Shown here piece after piece: positions 7,472-16,635 of a stretch of DNA of 38,094 bases. The stretch's first letter is position 1; every line of letters starts with the position of its first letter. Source of the stretch: Ramlibacter sp. (GTDB lineage: Bacteria > Pseudomonadota > Gammaproteobacteria > Burkholderiales > Burkholderiaceae_C); assembly GCF_028291745.1 (NCBI RefSeq), contig NZ_JAQGNQ010000061.1:1-38094 (forward strand), given 5' to 3'. The notes under the pieces were generated by a model. The model saw nothing but the letters and a program-made list of their open reading frames with translations. It was not told the origin of the DNA and made no database searches. A program made the translations under genes and the position numbers.

Positions 7472-8845
7472 ATGCAGTTGAGCCCCAGCCTGTTCAAGGC
7501 CTACGACCTGCGGGGCGTGGTCCCCGCCACCCTGGACGAGGAGGTGGCGCAAGCACTGGGCCGTGCATTCGGGGCGCGGGCGCTCGCGGCCGGCGAGCGC
7601 ACGGTGGCGGTCGGACGCGATGGCCGCCTGAGCGGGCCTGCGCTCAGTGCCGCGCTGATCCGTGGGCTGGTGGCAAGCGGCGTCGACGTGATCGACATCG
7701 GCCGCGTGACCACGCCCCTCGTCTGGTTCGCCACCTGCACGCTGTGCACGAGCGGCATCCAGGTGACGGCCAGCCACAACCCGAAGGACCATAACGGCTT
7801 CAAGCTGGTGCTGGCCGGCCGCTCGCTGCACGGCGAGGACCTGCAGGCGCTGCGCCGCGCCATGGCAGCGGACGACTCGCCGGTGGCAACGCGCCCGGGC
7901 AGCGTGCGTCACGCCGATGTCTTTCCCGCTTACCTGGAACGCATCGTCGCTCACATCCGGCTTGCGCGGCCGCTGAAGATCGTGCTCGACTCGGGCAACG
8001 GAATCGGCGGGGCGTGTGCGCCGCAGGTATTCCGCGCGCTTGGCTGCGAGGTGGTGGAGTTGTTCAGCGAGGTGGACGGCCGTTTCCCCAACCACCATCC
8101 CGATCCCAGCAAGCCCGAGAATCTGCGCGACCTGCAAGCCGCGGTGCGCGAGACCGGCGCCGATGTCGGACTCGCTCTCGACGGCGACGGCGATCGGCTC
8201 GGCGTGGTCACGCGCTCCGGCCAGATCATCTTTCCCGACCGGCAGATGATCCTGTACGCGCGCGACGTGCTGCAGCGGGTGCCGGGCGCGCCGGTGCTGT
8301 TCGACGTCAAGTGCACGCAGCGACTCGCCCCCGCCATTCGCGATGCTGGCGGTGTGCCGGTGATGGTCACCAGCGGCTATCCGCTGCTGCGCGCCAAGAT
8401 GATGGAGACGCGGGCGCCGCTGGGTGGCGAGATGAGCGGGCACATCGTCTTCAACGAGCGCTGGCTGGGCTTCGACGATGGCACGTATGCCGGTTGCCGC
8501 CTGCTGGAGATCCTCTCCCGCCACCGCGATCCAGGCGCGGTGCTCGAGGCGCTGCCAGCGAGCCATTCGACGCCCGAGCTGAACATCCGCTGCGCCGAGG
8601 GAGAGCCGCACCGCATCGCGGCCGAACTCGTGCAGCGCGCGCACTTCCCGGATGCGCAGGTGTGCACGATTGACGGCTTGCGCGTGGACTGGAGCGATGG
8701 CTTCGGCCTGGTGCGCGCGTCGAACACGACGCCGGTGCTGGTGCTGCGCTTCGAGGGCCACACGCGCGAAGCGATGGAGCGCATCCAGGGCGAGATGCTG
8801 GCGTTGTTGCGCAGCGTGAAGCCGGACGCCGTGTTGCCGACGTGA
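7472..8845 (+). CDS. manB: Phosphomannomutase/phosphoglucomutase
   Basis: The 457-residue enzyme of the alpha-D-phosphohexomutase family interconverts 6- and 1-phosphates of mannose or glucose. All four domain signatures are present: the phosphoserine loop TASHNP with Ser101, the Mg2+ loop DGDGDR, the sugar-binding loop GGEMSG, and the phosphate-binding RASNTTPVL near the C-terminus. The ATG at 7472 follows GGAGAG and gives the family start LFKAYDLRG. The open frame before it is not conserved. It could feed mannose-1-phosphate to ManC (30700-32121). It converges on hldD with 16 bases between stops. The exact sugar preference, and so the symbol (manB, algC or pgm type), is uncertain. Confidence 0.88.
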   Translation: MQLSPSLFKAYDLRGVVPATLDEEVAQALGRAFGARALAAGERTVAVGRDGRLSGPALSAALIRGLVASGVDVIDIGRVTTPLVWFATCTLCTSGIQVTASHNPKDHNGFKLVLAGRSLHGEDLQALRRAMAADDSPVATRPGSVRHADVFPAYLERIVAHIRLARPLKIVLDSGNGIGGACAPQVFRALGCEVVELFSEVDGRFPNHHPDPSKPENLRDLQAAVRETGADVGLALDGDGDRLGVVTRSGQIIFPDRQMILYARDVLQRVPGAPVLFDVKCTQRLAPAIRDAGGVPVMVTSGYPLLRAKMMETRAPLGGEMSGHIVFNERWLGFDDGTYAGCRLLEILSRHRDPGAVLEALPASHSTPELNIRCAEGEPHRIAAELVQRAHFPDAQVCTIDGLRVDWSDGFGLVRASNTTPVLVLRFEGHTREAMERIQGEMLALLRSVKPDAVLPT

Positions 8846-8861
8846 ATCGGTGGATGCGTCC

Positions 8862-9860
8862 CTATGCGACCGTGGAGAGCACCTGCAGGTACTTCAACAC
8901 GCCCGCCGCCACGTCGGCGAATTGATGATCGCAGCCCGCCGCGCGCAGCGCCGTCAAGTCGGCCTGCGTGTAGCACTGGTACTTGCCCCGCAGCGCATCC
9001 GGGAAGGCGATGTATTCGAGCAGCCCCTGCTGCACGGCCGACGCGGCATCCGGAACACCACCGCCCTTGAGCGCATTGACCACGGCCACTGCCACGTCGT
9101 TGAACGGCTGCGCGCGGCCGGTGCCCAGGTTGAAGATGCCGCTTTTTTCCGGATGGTCGAAGAACCACAGGTTCACCGCCACCACGTCGTCGACGAACAC
9201 GAAGTCGCGCGTCTGCTCGCCCGGGCCATAGCCGCCGTACTCGCCGAACAGCTTCACCAAGCCCCGCTCGCGCAGTTGATTGAACTGGTGGAAGGCGACG
9301 CTGGCCATGCGGCCCTTGTGCTGTTCGCGCGGGCCGTACACGTTGAAGTAGCGAAACCCTGTCACCTGCGACTTCATGCGCTTGAAGTCGCCGCCGCACT
9401 CGCGCCGCATGCGCTGGTCGAACAGCAGCTTGCTGTAGCCGTAGACGTTCAGCGGCCGCTCGAACTCGGGGGTTTCGCGGAAGGTGGCGGAGCCGCCGTA
9501 GACCGCGGCCGACGACGCGTACAACAGGCGTGTGCCGCGGTCCTGGCAGGCCTCGTACAAGCCGCAGGACAGGCCGTAGTTGTTGTCCATCATGTACTTG
9601 CCGTCCTGCTCCATCGTGTCGCTGCAGGCGCCGTCGTGGAACACGGCCTCCACCTTGCCGAAGCCGCCGTCGGCGAAGATGGCGTAGAACTCGTCGGCGT
9701 CCACATAGTCGGCGATCTGCAGGTCGACCAGGTTGCGGAACTTGTCGCCCTGGGTCATGTCGTCGACCGCGATGATGTCGGTGATACCGCGGGCGTTGAG
9801 CCCCTTGACGATGTTGGAGCCGATGAAGCCGGCGGCGCCGGTGACCACGACACGCGTCAT
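8862..9860 (-). CDS. hldD: ADP-L-glycero-D-manno-heptose 6-epimerase
   Basis: This 332-residue short-chain dehydrogenase-type epimerase converts ADP-D,D-heptose to ADP-L,D-heptose for the LPS inner core. The N-terminal GAAGFIGSN loop binds NADP, and [10 protein letters not shown] holds the Tyr-Lys pair. [20 protein letters not shown] is a strong family signature. It is the last gene of the minus-strand run and overlaps hldA by four bases (ATGA), implying translational coupling. Length and sequence are normal for the family. Confidence 0.95.
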   Translation of the reverse strand: MTRVVVTGAAGFIGSNIVKGLNARGITDIIAVDDMTQGDKFRNLVDLQIADYVDADEFYAIFADGGFGKVEAVFHDGACSDTMEQDGKYMMDNNYGLSCGLYEACQDRGTRLLYASSAAVYGGSATFRETPEFERPLNVYGYSKLLFDQRMRRECGGDFKRMKSQVTGFRYFNVYGPREQHKGRMASVAFHQFNQLRERGLVKLFGEYGGYGPGEQTRDFVFVDDVVAVNLWFFDHPEKSGIFNLGTGRAQPFNDVAVAVVNALKGGGVPDAASAVQQGLLEYIAFPDALRGKYQCYTQADLTALRAAGCDHQFADVAAGVLKYLQVLSTVA

Positions 9861-10786
9861 GCGAACAACTCCTCGTACGAAACGGTGGCGGTGCCGAACT
9901 TGCCCACCACGATGCCGCCGGCGCGATTGGCGATCGGCAGCGCAGCGCGCAGCGACAGGCCCGCGGCCACCATCGTGGCCAGCGTGGCGATGACCGTGTC
10001 GCCGGCGCCGGTCACGTCGAACACCTCGCGCGCCTGCGCCTTCACATGCAGCTCGCCCTGCCCGTCGAACAAGGTCATGCCCTCCTCGCTGCGCGTGAGC
10101 AGCAGGCCCTGCAGGCCCAGCTCCTCGCGCAGCTTGTGGGCGCGCGCGCGCAGGTCGTCCTCGCCATGCCAGCGGCCCACCACGTCCTGCAGTTCGGCGC
10201 GGTTGGGCGTGATGACGCTGGCGCCGCGGTAGCGCGAATAGTCCGAGCCCTTGGGATCGACCAGCACCGGCTTGCCGGCGGCGCGCGCCGCTTCGATCAT
10301 CGCGGGAATGTGGGCCAGCCCGCCCTTGCCGTAGTCGGAAAACAGGATGGCGTCCTGCTGCGGCAGCAAGCCGGTGAAGGCCTCCGTCTGCATGCCCAGC
10401 ACCTCGTGGTCCGGCTCGTTCTCGAAGTCCAGGCGCAGCAACTGCTGCTGCCGGCCGATCACGCGCAGCTTGACGGTGGTGCGCAGGCCGGCGTCGCGCT
10501 TGAGGTGCGTGCGGATGCCGGTTTCCTGCAGCAGCGATTCCAGCGTGTGACCGGCTTCGTCGTCACCCACCACGCCCAGGAAGCTGGCCTGCGCGCCCAG
10601 CGTGCTGACGTTGTAGGCCACGTTGGCGGCCGCGCCGATGCGCTCTTCCTCGCGCGAGACCTTCACCACGGGCACCGGTGCTTCGGGCGAAATGCGTTCG
10701 ACCGCGCCGTGCCAGTAGCGATCGAGCATGGCGTCGCCGACGACCAGGACGCGCGCGTTGGCGAGTTGTTGCTTGGTGGGGTTCAT
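9857..10786 (-). CDS. hldA: D-glycero-beta-D-manno-heptose-7-phosphate kinase (kinase domain only)
   Basis: This 309-residue PfkB/ribokinase-family kinase phosphorylates heptose-7-phosphate at C1 in ADP-heptose synthesis. It shows [13 protein letters not shown], the substrate region [17 protein letters not shown] and the C-terminal anion hole DVTGAGDTV. Enterobacterial HldE carries a C-terminal cytidylyltransferase domain as well. Here the protein ends after the kinase, so the adenylyltransferase (HldC) must be encoded elsewhere. The ATG lies two bases after the lapB stop, and the 3' end overlaps hldD by four bases. Confidence 0.93.
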   Translation of the reverse strand: MNPTKQQLANARVLVVGDAMLDRYWHGAVERISPEAPVPVVKVSREEERIGAAANVAYNVSTLGAQASFLGVVGDDEAGHTLESLLQETGIRTHLKRDAGLRTTVKLRVIGRQQQLLRLDFENEPDHEVLGMQTEAFTGLLPQQDAILFSDYGKGGLAHIPAMIEAARAAGKPVLVDPKGSDYSRYRGASVITPNRAELQDVVGRWHGEDDLRARAHKLREELGLQGLLLTRSEEGMTLFDGQGELHVKAQAREVFDVTGAGDTVIATLATMVAAGLSLRAALPIANRAGGIVVGKFGTATVSYEELFA

Positions 10787-10788
10787 GG

Positions 10789-11922
10789 TCAGAGTTCTTC
10801 GACGCGACGGGCCGGATAGGAGTCCCAGGCCTGGCAGCCAGGGCATTGCCAGAAGTGCTGCTTGGCCTCGAAACCGCAGGCGGCGCAGCGGTAGCGGGTG
10901 AGGGGCTTCACGGCATGGTCGAGAGCGCGCTGCACGTCGGGATGGAATTGCTCGTGCTCCAGCTTCTCCCCGGCGATCCACTTGGCGGCCGCGACCAGCG
11001 ACGGCTCGCGCTTGAGGTGCTGCACGTACCACTGGCGCGCCGACTCCTGGTCGTCTTCCAGCGCCGTGATGCCGTCCAGCACATCGAGCGAGGCCAGGTG
11101 CTCGTAGCTCGTGCGCAGCAGTTGCAGCGCTTCGTTTTCGCGGCCGCTGGCAGCCGCGGCATCGGTCATGGGCTTGGCCAGCAAGGGCAGGGCGATCGGC
11201 ACGGCCTCGGCGGCTTCCACCAGCAGGTCGAAGGCGCCGCGCGCATCGCCCGCCTTGCGGCGCAGCGCGGCGAGCTCCATGCGCGGGCGCGGCGTGCGCG
11301 GCGCCAGCTTCATCGCTTTCTGCAGCAGCTGTTCGGCCTCGGCCGGCGTGGCGGACGCGGCCTGTTCGCACAGGTAGTGCGCCTGGCGCCCGGAGAACTG
11401 GCCGGAGCCGGCGGCGTCGAGCTTGCGCGCGATCTCGGAGGCCTGCGGCCAGTCGCGCGAGCGCTCGTAGATGGCCAGCAGCGCCAGCAGCGCCTGTTCC
11501 TCGTAGGCCGTGCCTTCCAGCTTGCGCAGGGCCTCCTCGGCGCGATCGAGCAGGCCGGCCTTGAGGTAGTCGAGGGCGAGCGCGTGCTGGGCGCGATGGC
11601 GGTCGGCACGCGACAGGTCGGCGCGCGAGAGCAGGTGTTCGTGCACGCGCACCGCGCGTTCGTACTCGCCGCGGCGGCGGAACAGGTTGCCCAGGGCGAA
11701 GTGCAGCTCGGAAGTGTCCGGGTCGTTCTGCACGGCCTCGATGAAGGCGTCGATGGCCTGGTCCTGCTGTTCGTTCAGCAGGAAGTTCAGGCCGCGGAAA
11801 TAGGCCTTGGGCGCCAGGCGGTTCTCGATGCGCAACTGGCGCAGGTCGAGGCGGGATGCGAGCCAGCCCAGGCCGAAGGCGATCGGCAGGCCCCAGAGCA
11901 GCCAGGTGAGATCAAAGTCCAT
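10789..11922 (-). CDS. lapB: LapB (YciM) TPR protein, LPS assembly regulator
   Basis: The 377-residue protein has an N-terminal membrane anchor (about residues 5-20), a long stack of TPR helices (ERAVRVHEHLL, AEEALRKLEG and others), and a C-terminal rubredoxin-like metal site made of CAAC and CPGC. This is the full LapB layout. In E. coli LapB helps FtsH degrade LpxC and so balances LPS with phospholipid synthesis. The start overlaps the end of lapA by 11 bases, and hldA begins two bases after the stop, which links it to heptose synthesis in one transcript. Confidence 0.93.
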   Translation of the reverse strand: MDFDLTWLLWGLPIAFGLGWLASRLDLRQLRIENRLAPKAYFRGLNFLLNEQQDQAIDAFIEAVQNDPDTSELHFALGNLFRRRGEYERAVRVHEHLLSRADLSRADRHRAQHALALDYLKAGLLDRAEEALRKLEGTAYEEQALLALLAIYERSRDWPQASEIARKLDAAGSGQFSGRQAHYLCEQAASATPAEAEQLLQKAMKLAPRTPRPRMELAALRRKAGDARGAFDLLVEAAEAVPIALPLLAKPMTDAAAASGRENEALQLLRTSYEHLASLDVLDGITALEDDQESARQWYVQHLKREPSLVAAAKWIAGEKLEHEQFHPDVQRALDHAVKPLTRYRCAACGFEAKQHFWQCPGCQAWDSYPARRVEEL

Positions 11923-12202
11923 GCGTGGGCGGCGTGCCTTGTCCGATCAGCGTGCTGTGCGCATGCGTGTCCGCGCCCGGCGACGCGCGCGCCGCCTTGC
12001 GGTGCTTCCACCAGCGCGGCACCATGCCCAGCGCGCCGACGGCCAGGCCGGCCGCGAACGCGGCCAGCACCACCAGCACCAGCGGCGCCGTCCACTGCGT
12101 GCCGAAGAAGAAGTGCACCGTGGCGTCCTGCTGGTTGTTCAGCGCGAAGGCGAACAGGGTAAAAAAAATGGCTGCCTTGAGCAGCCATGCAATGTATTTC
12201 AT
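11912..12202 (-). CDS. lapA: LapA family inner membrane protein (DUF1049)
   Basis: The 96-residue protein has two membrane segments (about 6-22 and 39-60) joined by a loop with NNQQDATVHFFFG, the LapA signature, and a basic cytosolic segment RWWKHRKAARAS. It partners LapB in LPS assembly control. The last ten residues or so overlap the lapB start, so the two genes are coupled. Its C-terminal tail is poorly conserved in this family. Confidence 0.88.
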   Translation of the reverse strand: MKYIAWLLKAAIFFTLFAFALNNQQDATVHFFFGTQWTAPLVLVVLAAFAAGLAVGALGMVPRWWKHRKAARASPGADTHAHSTLIGQGTPPTHGL

Positions 12203-12235
12203 CCGGGCTCCTCGCTCGCCAGGATTCTACGGTTC

Positions 12236-12300
12236 GGCGTTGAGTGTTCAGCGTTGGGCGCGAACACACGCCGAACGCCTAACTCTCAACCCTCAACGCC
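12236..12300. repeat. Imperfect inverted repeat overlapping the ihfB 3' end
   Basis: GGCGTTGAG at 12236-12244 is matched by CTCAACGCC at 12292-12300, with further partial matches inside (GCGTT against AACGC). The right arm encodes the last codons of ihfB and supplies its stop. The stem lies between ihfB and lapA and may be an intercistronic repeat. There is no T run for a terminator in the minus direction. Confidence 0.5.
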
Positions 12301-12584
12301 TCGGTCCGCTCGTCCACCGCTTCCCGCAGGGCCTTGCCCGGCTTGAAGTGCGGCACCCGCTTTTCCGGGATGTGCACGCTTTCGCCCGAACGGGGATTGC
12401 GGCCCATGCGGGGCGGGCGATGGTTGATCGAGAAGCTGCCGAAGCCGCGGATCTCGATGCGGTGCCCGCGCACCAGCGCCTCTCCCATCGCGTCGAGAAT
12501 GGTCTTGACGGCGTATTCCGCGTCGCGATGCGTCAGCTGGCTGAAGCGGGACGCGAGTTCTTCCACGAGGTCCGATCGGGTCAT
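12279..12584 (-). CDS. ihfB: Integration host factor subunit beta
   Basis: The 101-residue protein is a DNABII family member: [13 protein letters not shown], the dimer core [13 protein letters not shown], the beta-arm region [20 protein letters not shown] with the intercalating proline in NPRSGE, and a C-terminal helix around [12 protein letters not shown]. As a heterodimer with IhfA it bends DNA at specific sites and assists sigma-54 promoters and site-specific recombination. The ATG at 12584 is chosen over one 24 bases upstream because it gives the conserved MTRSDL start. The position directly after rpsA is the classical one. Confidence 0.94.
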   Translation of the reverse strand: MTRSDLVEELASRFSQLTHRDAEYAVKTILDAMGEALVRGHRIEIRGFGSFSINHRPPRMGRNPRSGESVHIPEKRVPHFKPGKALREAVDERTEALRVES

Positions 12585-12645
12585 TGTGGATCGCTTGGCG
12601 GATGTCATTGCAGGTCAAGCCCGCAATGACATCCGCTGGTGCTTC

Positions 12646-14334
12646 TTACGAACGATCGTTGTCGCTCAGCTTGGCACGCAGGAGCGCGCCGAGGCTGGTG
12701 GTGCCGGCGTTCTCGCGCGCGGACTGCTGCGACAGGTTCTGCATGGCACCCTGCTCGTCGATCATGTCCTTCTGCTTGATCGACAGCTGGATGTTGCGCG
12801 TCTTGCGATCGATGTTGACGATCACGACGTTCACTTCGTCGCCTTCCTTGAGCACGTTGCGCGCGTCTTCCACGCGGTCGCGGCTGATTTCGGAGGCACG
12901 CAGGTAACCCAGCACCTCCTCGCCCAGGTCGATCTCGGCGCCCTTCGGGTCGACCGTCTTGACCTTGCCCGACACCGCGGAGCCCTTGTCGTGCACCGAG
13001 GTGAAGGTGGAGAACGGATCGCCATCGAGCTGCTTGATGCCCAGGCTGATGCGTTCGCGGTCGACGTCGACGCCGAGGACGATCGCGTCGACTTCCTGGC
13101 CCTTCTTGTAGTTGCGAACGGCCTGCTCGCCGGTTTCGCTCCAGGACAGGTCGGACAGGTGCACCAGGCCGTCGATGCCGGCAGCCAGGCCCACGAACAC
13201 GCCGAAGTCGGTGATCGACTTGATCGGGCCCTTGACGCGGTCGCCGCGCTTGGTGTTCTGCGCGAATTCCTGCCAGGGGTTGGCCTTGCACTGCTTCATG
13301 CCCAGGCTGATGCGGCGCTTGTCTTCGTCGATCTCGAGGACCATGACTTCGACTTCGTCACCCAGGGACACGACTTTGGACGGGGCCACGTTCTTGTTGG
13401 TCCAGTCCATTTCGGAGACGTGCACCAGGCCTTCGATGCCGGGCTCGAGTTCGACGAACGCGCCGTAGTCGGCGATGTTCGTGATCTTGCCGAACATGCG
13501 CGTGCCGTTGGGGTAGCGGCGCGAAACGCCCATCCACGGGTCGTCGCCCATCTGCTTGAGACCCAGCGAGACCCGGTTCTTCTCGGTGTCGAACTTGAGG
13601 ATCTTGGCGGTGATTTCCTGGCCGGCCGTGACCACCTCGGACGGGTGGCGCACGCGGCGCCAGGCCATGTCGGTGATGTGCAGCAGGCCGTCGATGCCGC
13701 CGAGGTCGACGAACGCACCGTACTCGGTGATGTTCTTGACGACGCCGCGGACGATGGAGCCTTCCTTCAAGGTTTCCATCAGCTTGGCGCGCTCTTCGCC
13801 CATCGACGCTTCGACCACGGCGCGGCGACTCAGCACCACGTTGTTGCGCTTGCGATCGAGCTTGATGACCTTGAATTCGAGGGTCTTGTTCTCGTACGGG
13901 GTCAGGTCCTTGATGGGACGCGTGTCGATCAGCGAACCGGGCAGGAAGGCGCGGATGCCGTTGACCAGGACGGTGAGGCCGCCCTTGACCTTGCCGGTGG
14001 TGGTGCCGGTGACGAATTCGCCGGATTCCAGGGCCTTTTCGAGGCTCATCCAGGAAGCCAGGCGCTTGGCCTTGTCGCGCGACAGGATCGTGTCGCCGTA
14101 GCCGTTTTCGATGGCGTCGATGGCAACCGAGACGAAGTCTCCGGCTTGCACTTCGACTTCGCCCTGGTCGTTCTTGAATTCTTCGATCGGAATGTAGGCT
14201 TCCGACTTCAGGCCGGCGTTGACGACGACGTGGTTGTGTTCCACGCGGACGACTTCGGCGGTGATGACTTCGCCGGCGCGCATTTCGGCGCGTTGCAGCG
14301 ATTCCTCGAACAGGGCGGCAAAGGATTCAGACAT
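12646..14334 (-). CDS. rpsA: 30S ribosomal protein S1
   Basis: The 562-residue protein consists of six successive S1/OB-fold RNA-binding repeats (about residues 20-90, 105-172, 190-262, 277-350, 363-437 and 450-525). Repeated signatures are [40 protein letters not shown] and [20 protein letters not shown]. It helps mRNA bind the ribosome. Length matches E. coli S1 (557). It sits 156 bases after the aroA-cmk stop and 61 before ihfB, the usual cmk-rpsA-ihfB order. Confidence 0.97.
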   Translation of the reverse strand: MSESFAALFEESLQRAEMRAGEVITAEVVRVEHNHVVVNAGLKSEAYIPIEEFKNDQGEVEVQAGDFVSVAIDAIENGYGDTILSRDKAKRLASWMSLEKALESGEFVTGTTTGKVKGGLTVLVNGIRAFLPGSLIDTRPIKDLTPYENKTLEFKVIKLDRKRNNVVLSRRAVVEASMGEERAKLMETLKEGSIVRGVVKNITEYGAFVDLGGIDGLLHITDMAWRRVRHPSEVVTAGQEITAKILKFDTEKNRVSLGLKQMGDDPWMGVSRRYPNGTRMFGKITNIADYGAFVELEPGIEGLVHVSEMDWTNKNVAPSKVVSLGDEVEVMVLEIDEDKRRISLGMKQCKANPWQEFAQNTKRGDRVKGPIKSITDFGVFVGLAAGIDGLVHLSDLSWSETGEQAVRNYKKGQEVDAIVLGVDVDRERISLGIKQLDGDPFSTFTSVHDKGSAVSGKVKTVDPKGAEIDLGEEVLGYLRASEISRDRVEDARNVLKEGDEVNVVIVNIDRKTRNIQLSIKQKDMIDEQGAMQNLSQQSARENAGTTSLGALLRAKLSDNDRS

Positions 14335-14418
14335 TGAGTTTGCGGTTTGACCCGCGGGTTGGTTCGTTGATGATCCCCGCCACCGGTGCGCTGCTGCGCG
14401 GAGGGAGTGTCGGGGGCC

Positions 14419-14437
14419 CAGGAAGCTCGACTTCCTG
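14419..14437. repeat. Small hairpin in the cmk-rpsA gap
   Basis: CAGGAAG and CTTCCTG form a seven-base stem with a five-base loop. The sequence resembles the hairpin CCCCAGGAAGC/GCTTTCTGGGG nested in the aroA repeat at about 16337-16361. No T run follows on the minus strand, so a terminator is not supported. The 156-base gap otherwise probably holds the rpsA leader. Confidence 0.4.
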
Positions 14438-14490
14438 TTCTCTGGTTTCAGGGCGGCGGGCAGGCCGGCCCTTGTCGCTTGGCAGCGCCT

Positions 14491-16629
14491 TCAGTTGGGG
14501 CCGAAAGCCTGCTTTTCATCCCACCACTGCAGCACCTGGGCGACCGATTCTTCGACGGTCTGGCCCGAGTTATCCAGCAGCAGGGCGTCTTCGGCCGGCC
14601 GCAAGGGGGCGACGGCGCGATTGCTGTCGCGCGCATCGCGCGCTTCCAGGTCCGCACGAAGAGCGGCGAGTGTAGCTGGAATCCCTTTTGAAATCAATTG
14701 CTTATGCCGGCGGTCGGCACGCTGGGCGGCACTCGCCGTGAGGTACACCTTGAGCCGGGCGTCCGGGAAGATCACGGTGCCCATGTCGCGACCGTCGGCC
14801 ACCAGCCCCGGCAGCTGGCGAAAGCCCTGTTGCAGGGCGACCAGCGCGGTGCGCACGGCCGGCAAAGCCGAGACCTTGGAGGCATTCATGCCGTTCTCCT
14901 CGGTGCGGATCGCGTCCGTCACGTCGAGGCCGGCCAGCAACACGCGGCCGCCGGTGAAGGCAATGGCCAGGTTCTCGGCCAGCCGCGCAATCGTGTGTTC
15001 GTGGGCGACGTCGAGCGCCAGGCCCGCCTGGACCGCGGCATGGCCGGTGATGCGATACAGCGCGCCCGAGTCGAGGTAGTGGTAGCCCAGCCGGTGCGCC
15101 ACTTCCGAGGCCAGCGTGCCCTTGCCGGAGGCGGTCGGGCCATCGACGCAGAGCACCGGGATGTGGGGCGTGTCCGTGCGCGTCACGGCGAACAGGGTCT
15201 CGAAGAAATCGGGGAAGGTCTTGCCCACGCACTTGGGATCTTCGATGCGCACGGGCACGCCAGCGCGATTGAAGGCAGCCAGCGCGAAGCACATCGCCAG
15301 GCGATGGTCGTCGTAGGTGTGGATGGCGGCGGGCGTCCAGTCCTGCGGCGGCGTCACGCGCAGGAAATCCTCGCCTTCATCGACCTCGGCGCCGAGCTTG
15401 CGCAGCTCGATGGCCATCGCCGCGAGGCGATCGGTTTCCTTCACCCGCCAGCTGGCGATGTTGCGCAGCGTGGTGGGGCCGTCGCCGTAGAGCGCCATCA
15501 CTGCCAGCGTCATCGCGGCGTCGGGGATGTGGTTGCAATCGAGGTCGATGGCGCGCAGCGGCCAGGCGCCGCGCTGGACTTCCAGCCAGTTCGGGCCGCT
15601 GGTCACGGCCGCGCCCATCTGCTGCGCGGCCTCGACGAAGCGGATGTCGCCCTGGATGGAGGCGGCACCCACGCCCTCGATGCGCAGCGGCTGCTGCACC
15701 GCGGCCAGCGCGCCGAGCGCGACGAAGTAGCTGGCCGACGAGGCATCGGCTTCGACGTGGATCTCCCCGGGCGAGCGGTAGCGGCTGCCCGCGGGAATCG
15801 TGAACCGCTGCCAGCCTTCGCGCCGCACCGCGACGCCGAACTGCTGCAGCATGTTCAGCGTGATCTCGATGTAGGGCTTGGAGATCAGCTCGCCGACGAC
15901 TTCGATGACGATGTCCTGCGTGCTGACCAGGGGCAGCGCCATCAGCAGGGCGGTGAGGAACTGGCTGGAGACGTCGCCGCGGACCGGGATGGGGGCATCG
16001 AGCTGCAGCGCCGGCGCGGGGTGGATCTTCAGCGGCGGATAGCCCTCGTTGCCCAGGTAATCGATGCGGCAACCGAGCTGGCGCAGGGCATCGACCAGAT
16101 CGCCGATGGGTCGCTCGTGCATGCGCGCGACACCGGACAGCTCGAACTCGCCGCCCAGCAGGGCGAGGGCGGCGGTGAGCGGCCGCATGGCGGTGCCGGC
16201 GTTGCCGAGAAAAAGCCTCTTCGCTCCCTCCCCCTCCGGGGGAGGGTTTGGGTGGGGGCGCCCCCCTCCCAGCCTCCCCCCGGAGGGGGGAGGAGATGAA
16301 TCCAGGCTCCCTCTCCCGCTTGCGGGAGATGCGGGGTCCCCAGGAAGCTTTGCTTTCTGGGGTGCCATGGGTTGGGGTGAGGGCCGCGGCATGCCGGTCA
16401 CCTCGATGCTGTTGGAAGCTCCGTGCACCACGCTGCACCCCAGCGCCCGCAAGGCATCCAGCATCACCCGCGTGTCGTCCGAATCGAGCAGGTCGTGGAC
16501 GACCGTGGTCCCCTCGCACAGCGCCGCCAGCAGCAGCACGCGGTTGGAGATGCTCTTGGAGCCGGGGAGGGCGACCGTGCCGGCGGCTTCTTCGAGCGGG
16601 GGGAGGTCCAGGAAGGCGGTGGTGAACAC
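14491..16629 (-). CDS. aroA-cmk: Bifunctional EPSP synthase / cytidylate kinase (AroA-Cmk fusion)
   Basis: One 712-residue frame holds two enzymes. Residues 1 to about 485 are EPSP synthase (shikimate pathway), with [10 protein letters not shown] at 21-30, [15 protein letters not shown] at 141-155, [14 protein letters not shown] and the DDHRLAM motif near 440. Residues about 490-712 are cytidylate kinase, with P-loop [10 protein letters not shown] at 496-505, YLDSGALYR and [13 protein letters not shown]; it phosphorylates CMP and dCMP. The junction is a short linker, [12 protein letters not shown], with no internal stop. Residues about 80-136 are a Pro/Gly/Ser-rich insertion translated from a cluster of palindromic repeats, placed where the family normally has a short loop before LFLGNAGT. 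It starts six bases after the tyrA stop. EPSP synthase-cytidylate kinase fusions are known in some Burkholderiales. Confidence 0.94.
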   Translation of the reverse strand: MFTTAFLDLPPLEEAAGTVALPGSKSISNRVLLLAALCEGTTVVHDLLDSDDTRVMLDALRALGCSVVHGASNSIEVTGMPRPSPQPMAPQKAKLPGDPASPASGRGSLDSSPPPSGGRLGGGRPHPNPPPEGEGAKRLFLGNAGTAMRPLTAALALLGGEFELSGVARMHERPIGDLVDALRQLGCRIDYLGNEGYPPLKIHPAPALQLDAPIPVRGDVSSQFLTALLMALPLVSTQDIVIEVVGELISKPYIEITLNMLQQFGVAVRREGWQRFTIPAGSRYRSPGEIHVEADASSASYFVALGALAAVQQPLRIEGVGAASIQGDIRFVEAAQQMGAAVTSGPNWLEVQRGAWPLRAIDLDCNHIPDAAMTLAVMALYGDGPTTLRNIASWRVKETDRLAAMAIELRKLGAEVDEGEDFLRVTPPQDWTPAAIHTYDDHRLAMCFALAAFNRAGVPVRIEDPKCVGKTFPDFFETLFAVTRTDTPHIPVLCVDGPTASGKGTLASEVAHRLGYHYLDSGALYRITGHAAVQAGLALDVAHEHTIARLAENLAIAFTGGRVLLAGLDVTDAIRTEENGMNASKVSALPAVRTALVALQQGFRQLPGLVADGRDMGTVIFPDARLKVYLTASAAQRADRRHKQLISKGIPATLAALRADLEARDARDSNRAVAPLRPAEDALLLDNSGQTVEESVAQVLQWWDEKQAFGPN
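16226..16383. repeat. Cluster of nested REP-like palindromes inside aroA
   Basis: Three blocks are seen. (1) CCCTCCCCCTCCGGGGGAGGG at about 16227-16246 closely matches the hairpin at the window end (38070-38090). (2) A second hairpin, CCTCCCCCCGGAGGGGGGAGG, lies at about 16273-16293. (3) CTCCCTCTCCCGCTTGCGGGAGA at 16307-16329 and GGGTTGGGGTGAGGG at 16369-16383 are the two ends of the element family found whole at 5426-5511. They are split here by about 39 bases that contain their own hairpin CCCCAGGAAGC/GCTTTCTGGGG. All of it is read in frame by aroA. Confidence 0.85.
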
Positions 16630-16635
16630 GGGACC

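Noticed and set aside
10678..12162. 494-codon + strand frame opposite lapB and hldA
   Set aside because: It spans two genes with strong family matches on the other strand and shows only shadow composition.
12236..12300. Terminator for ihfB
   Set aside because: The inverted repeat has no T tract in the direction of transcription, and lapA follows closely on the same strand.
16221..16392. Possible frameshift or assembly error in aroA
   Set aside because: The frame is continuous, conserved AroA sequence resumes in the same frame on both sides, and the extra residues are fully explained by known repeat units.
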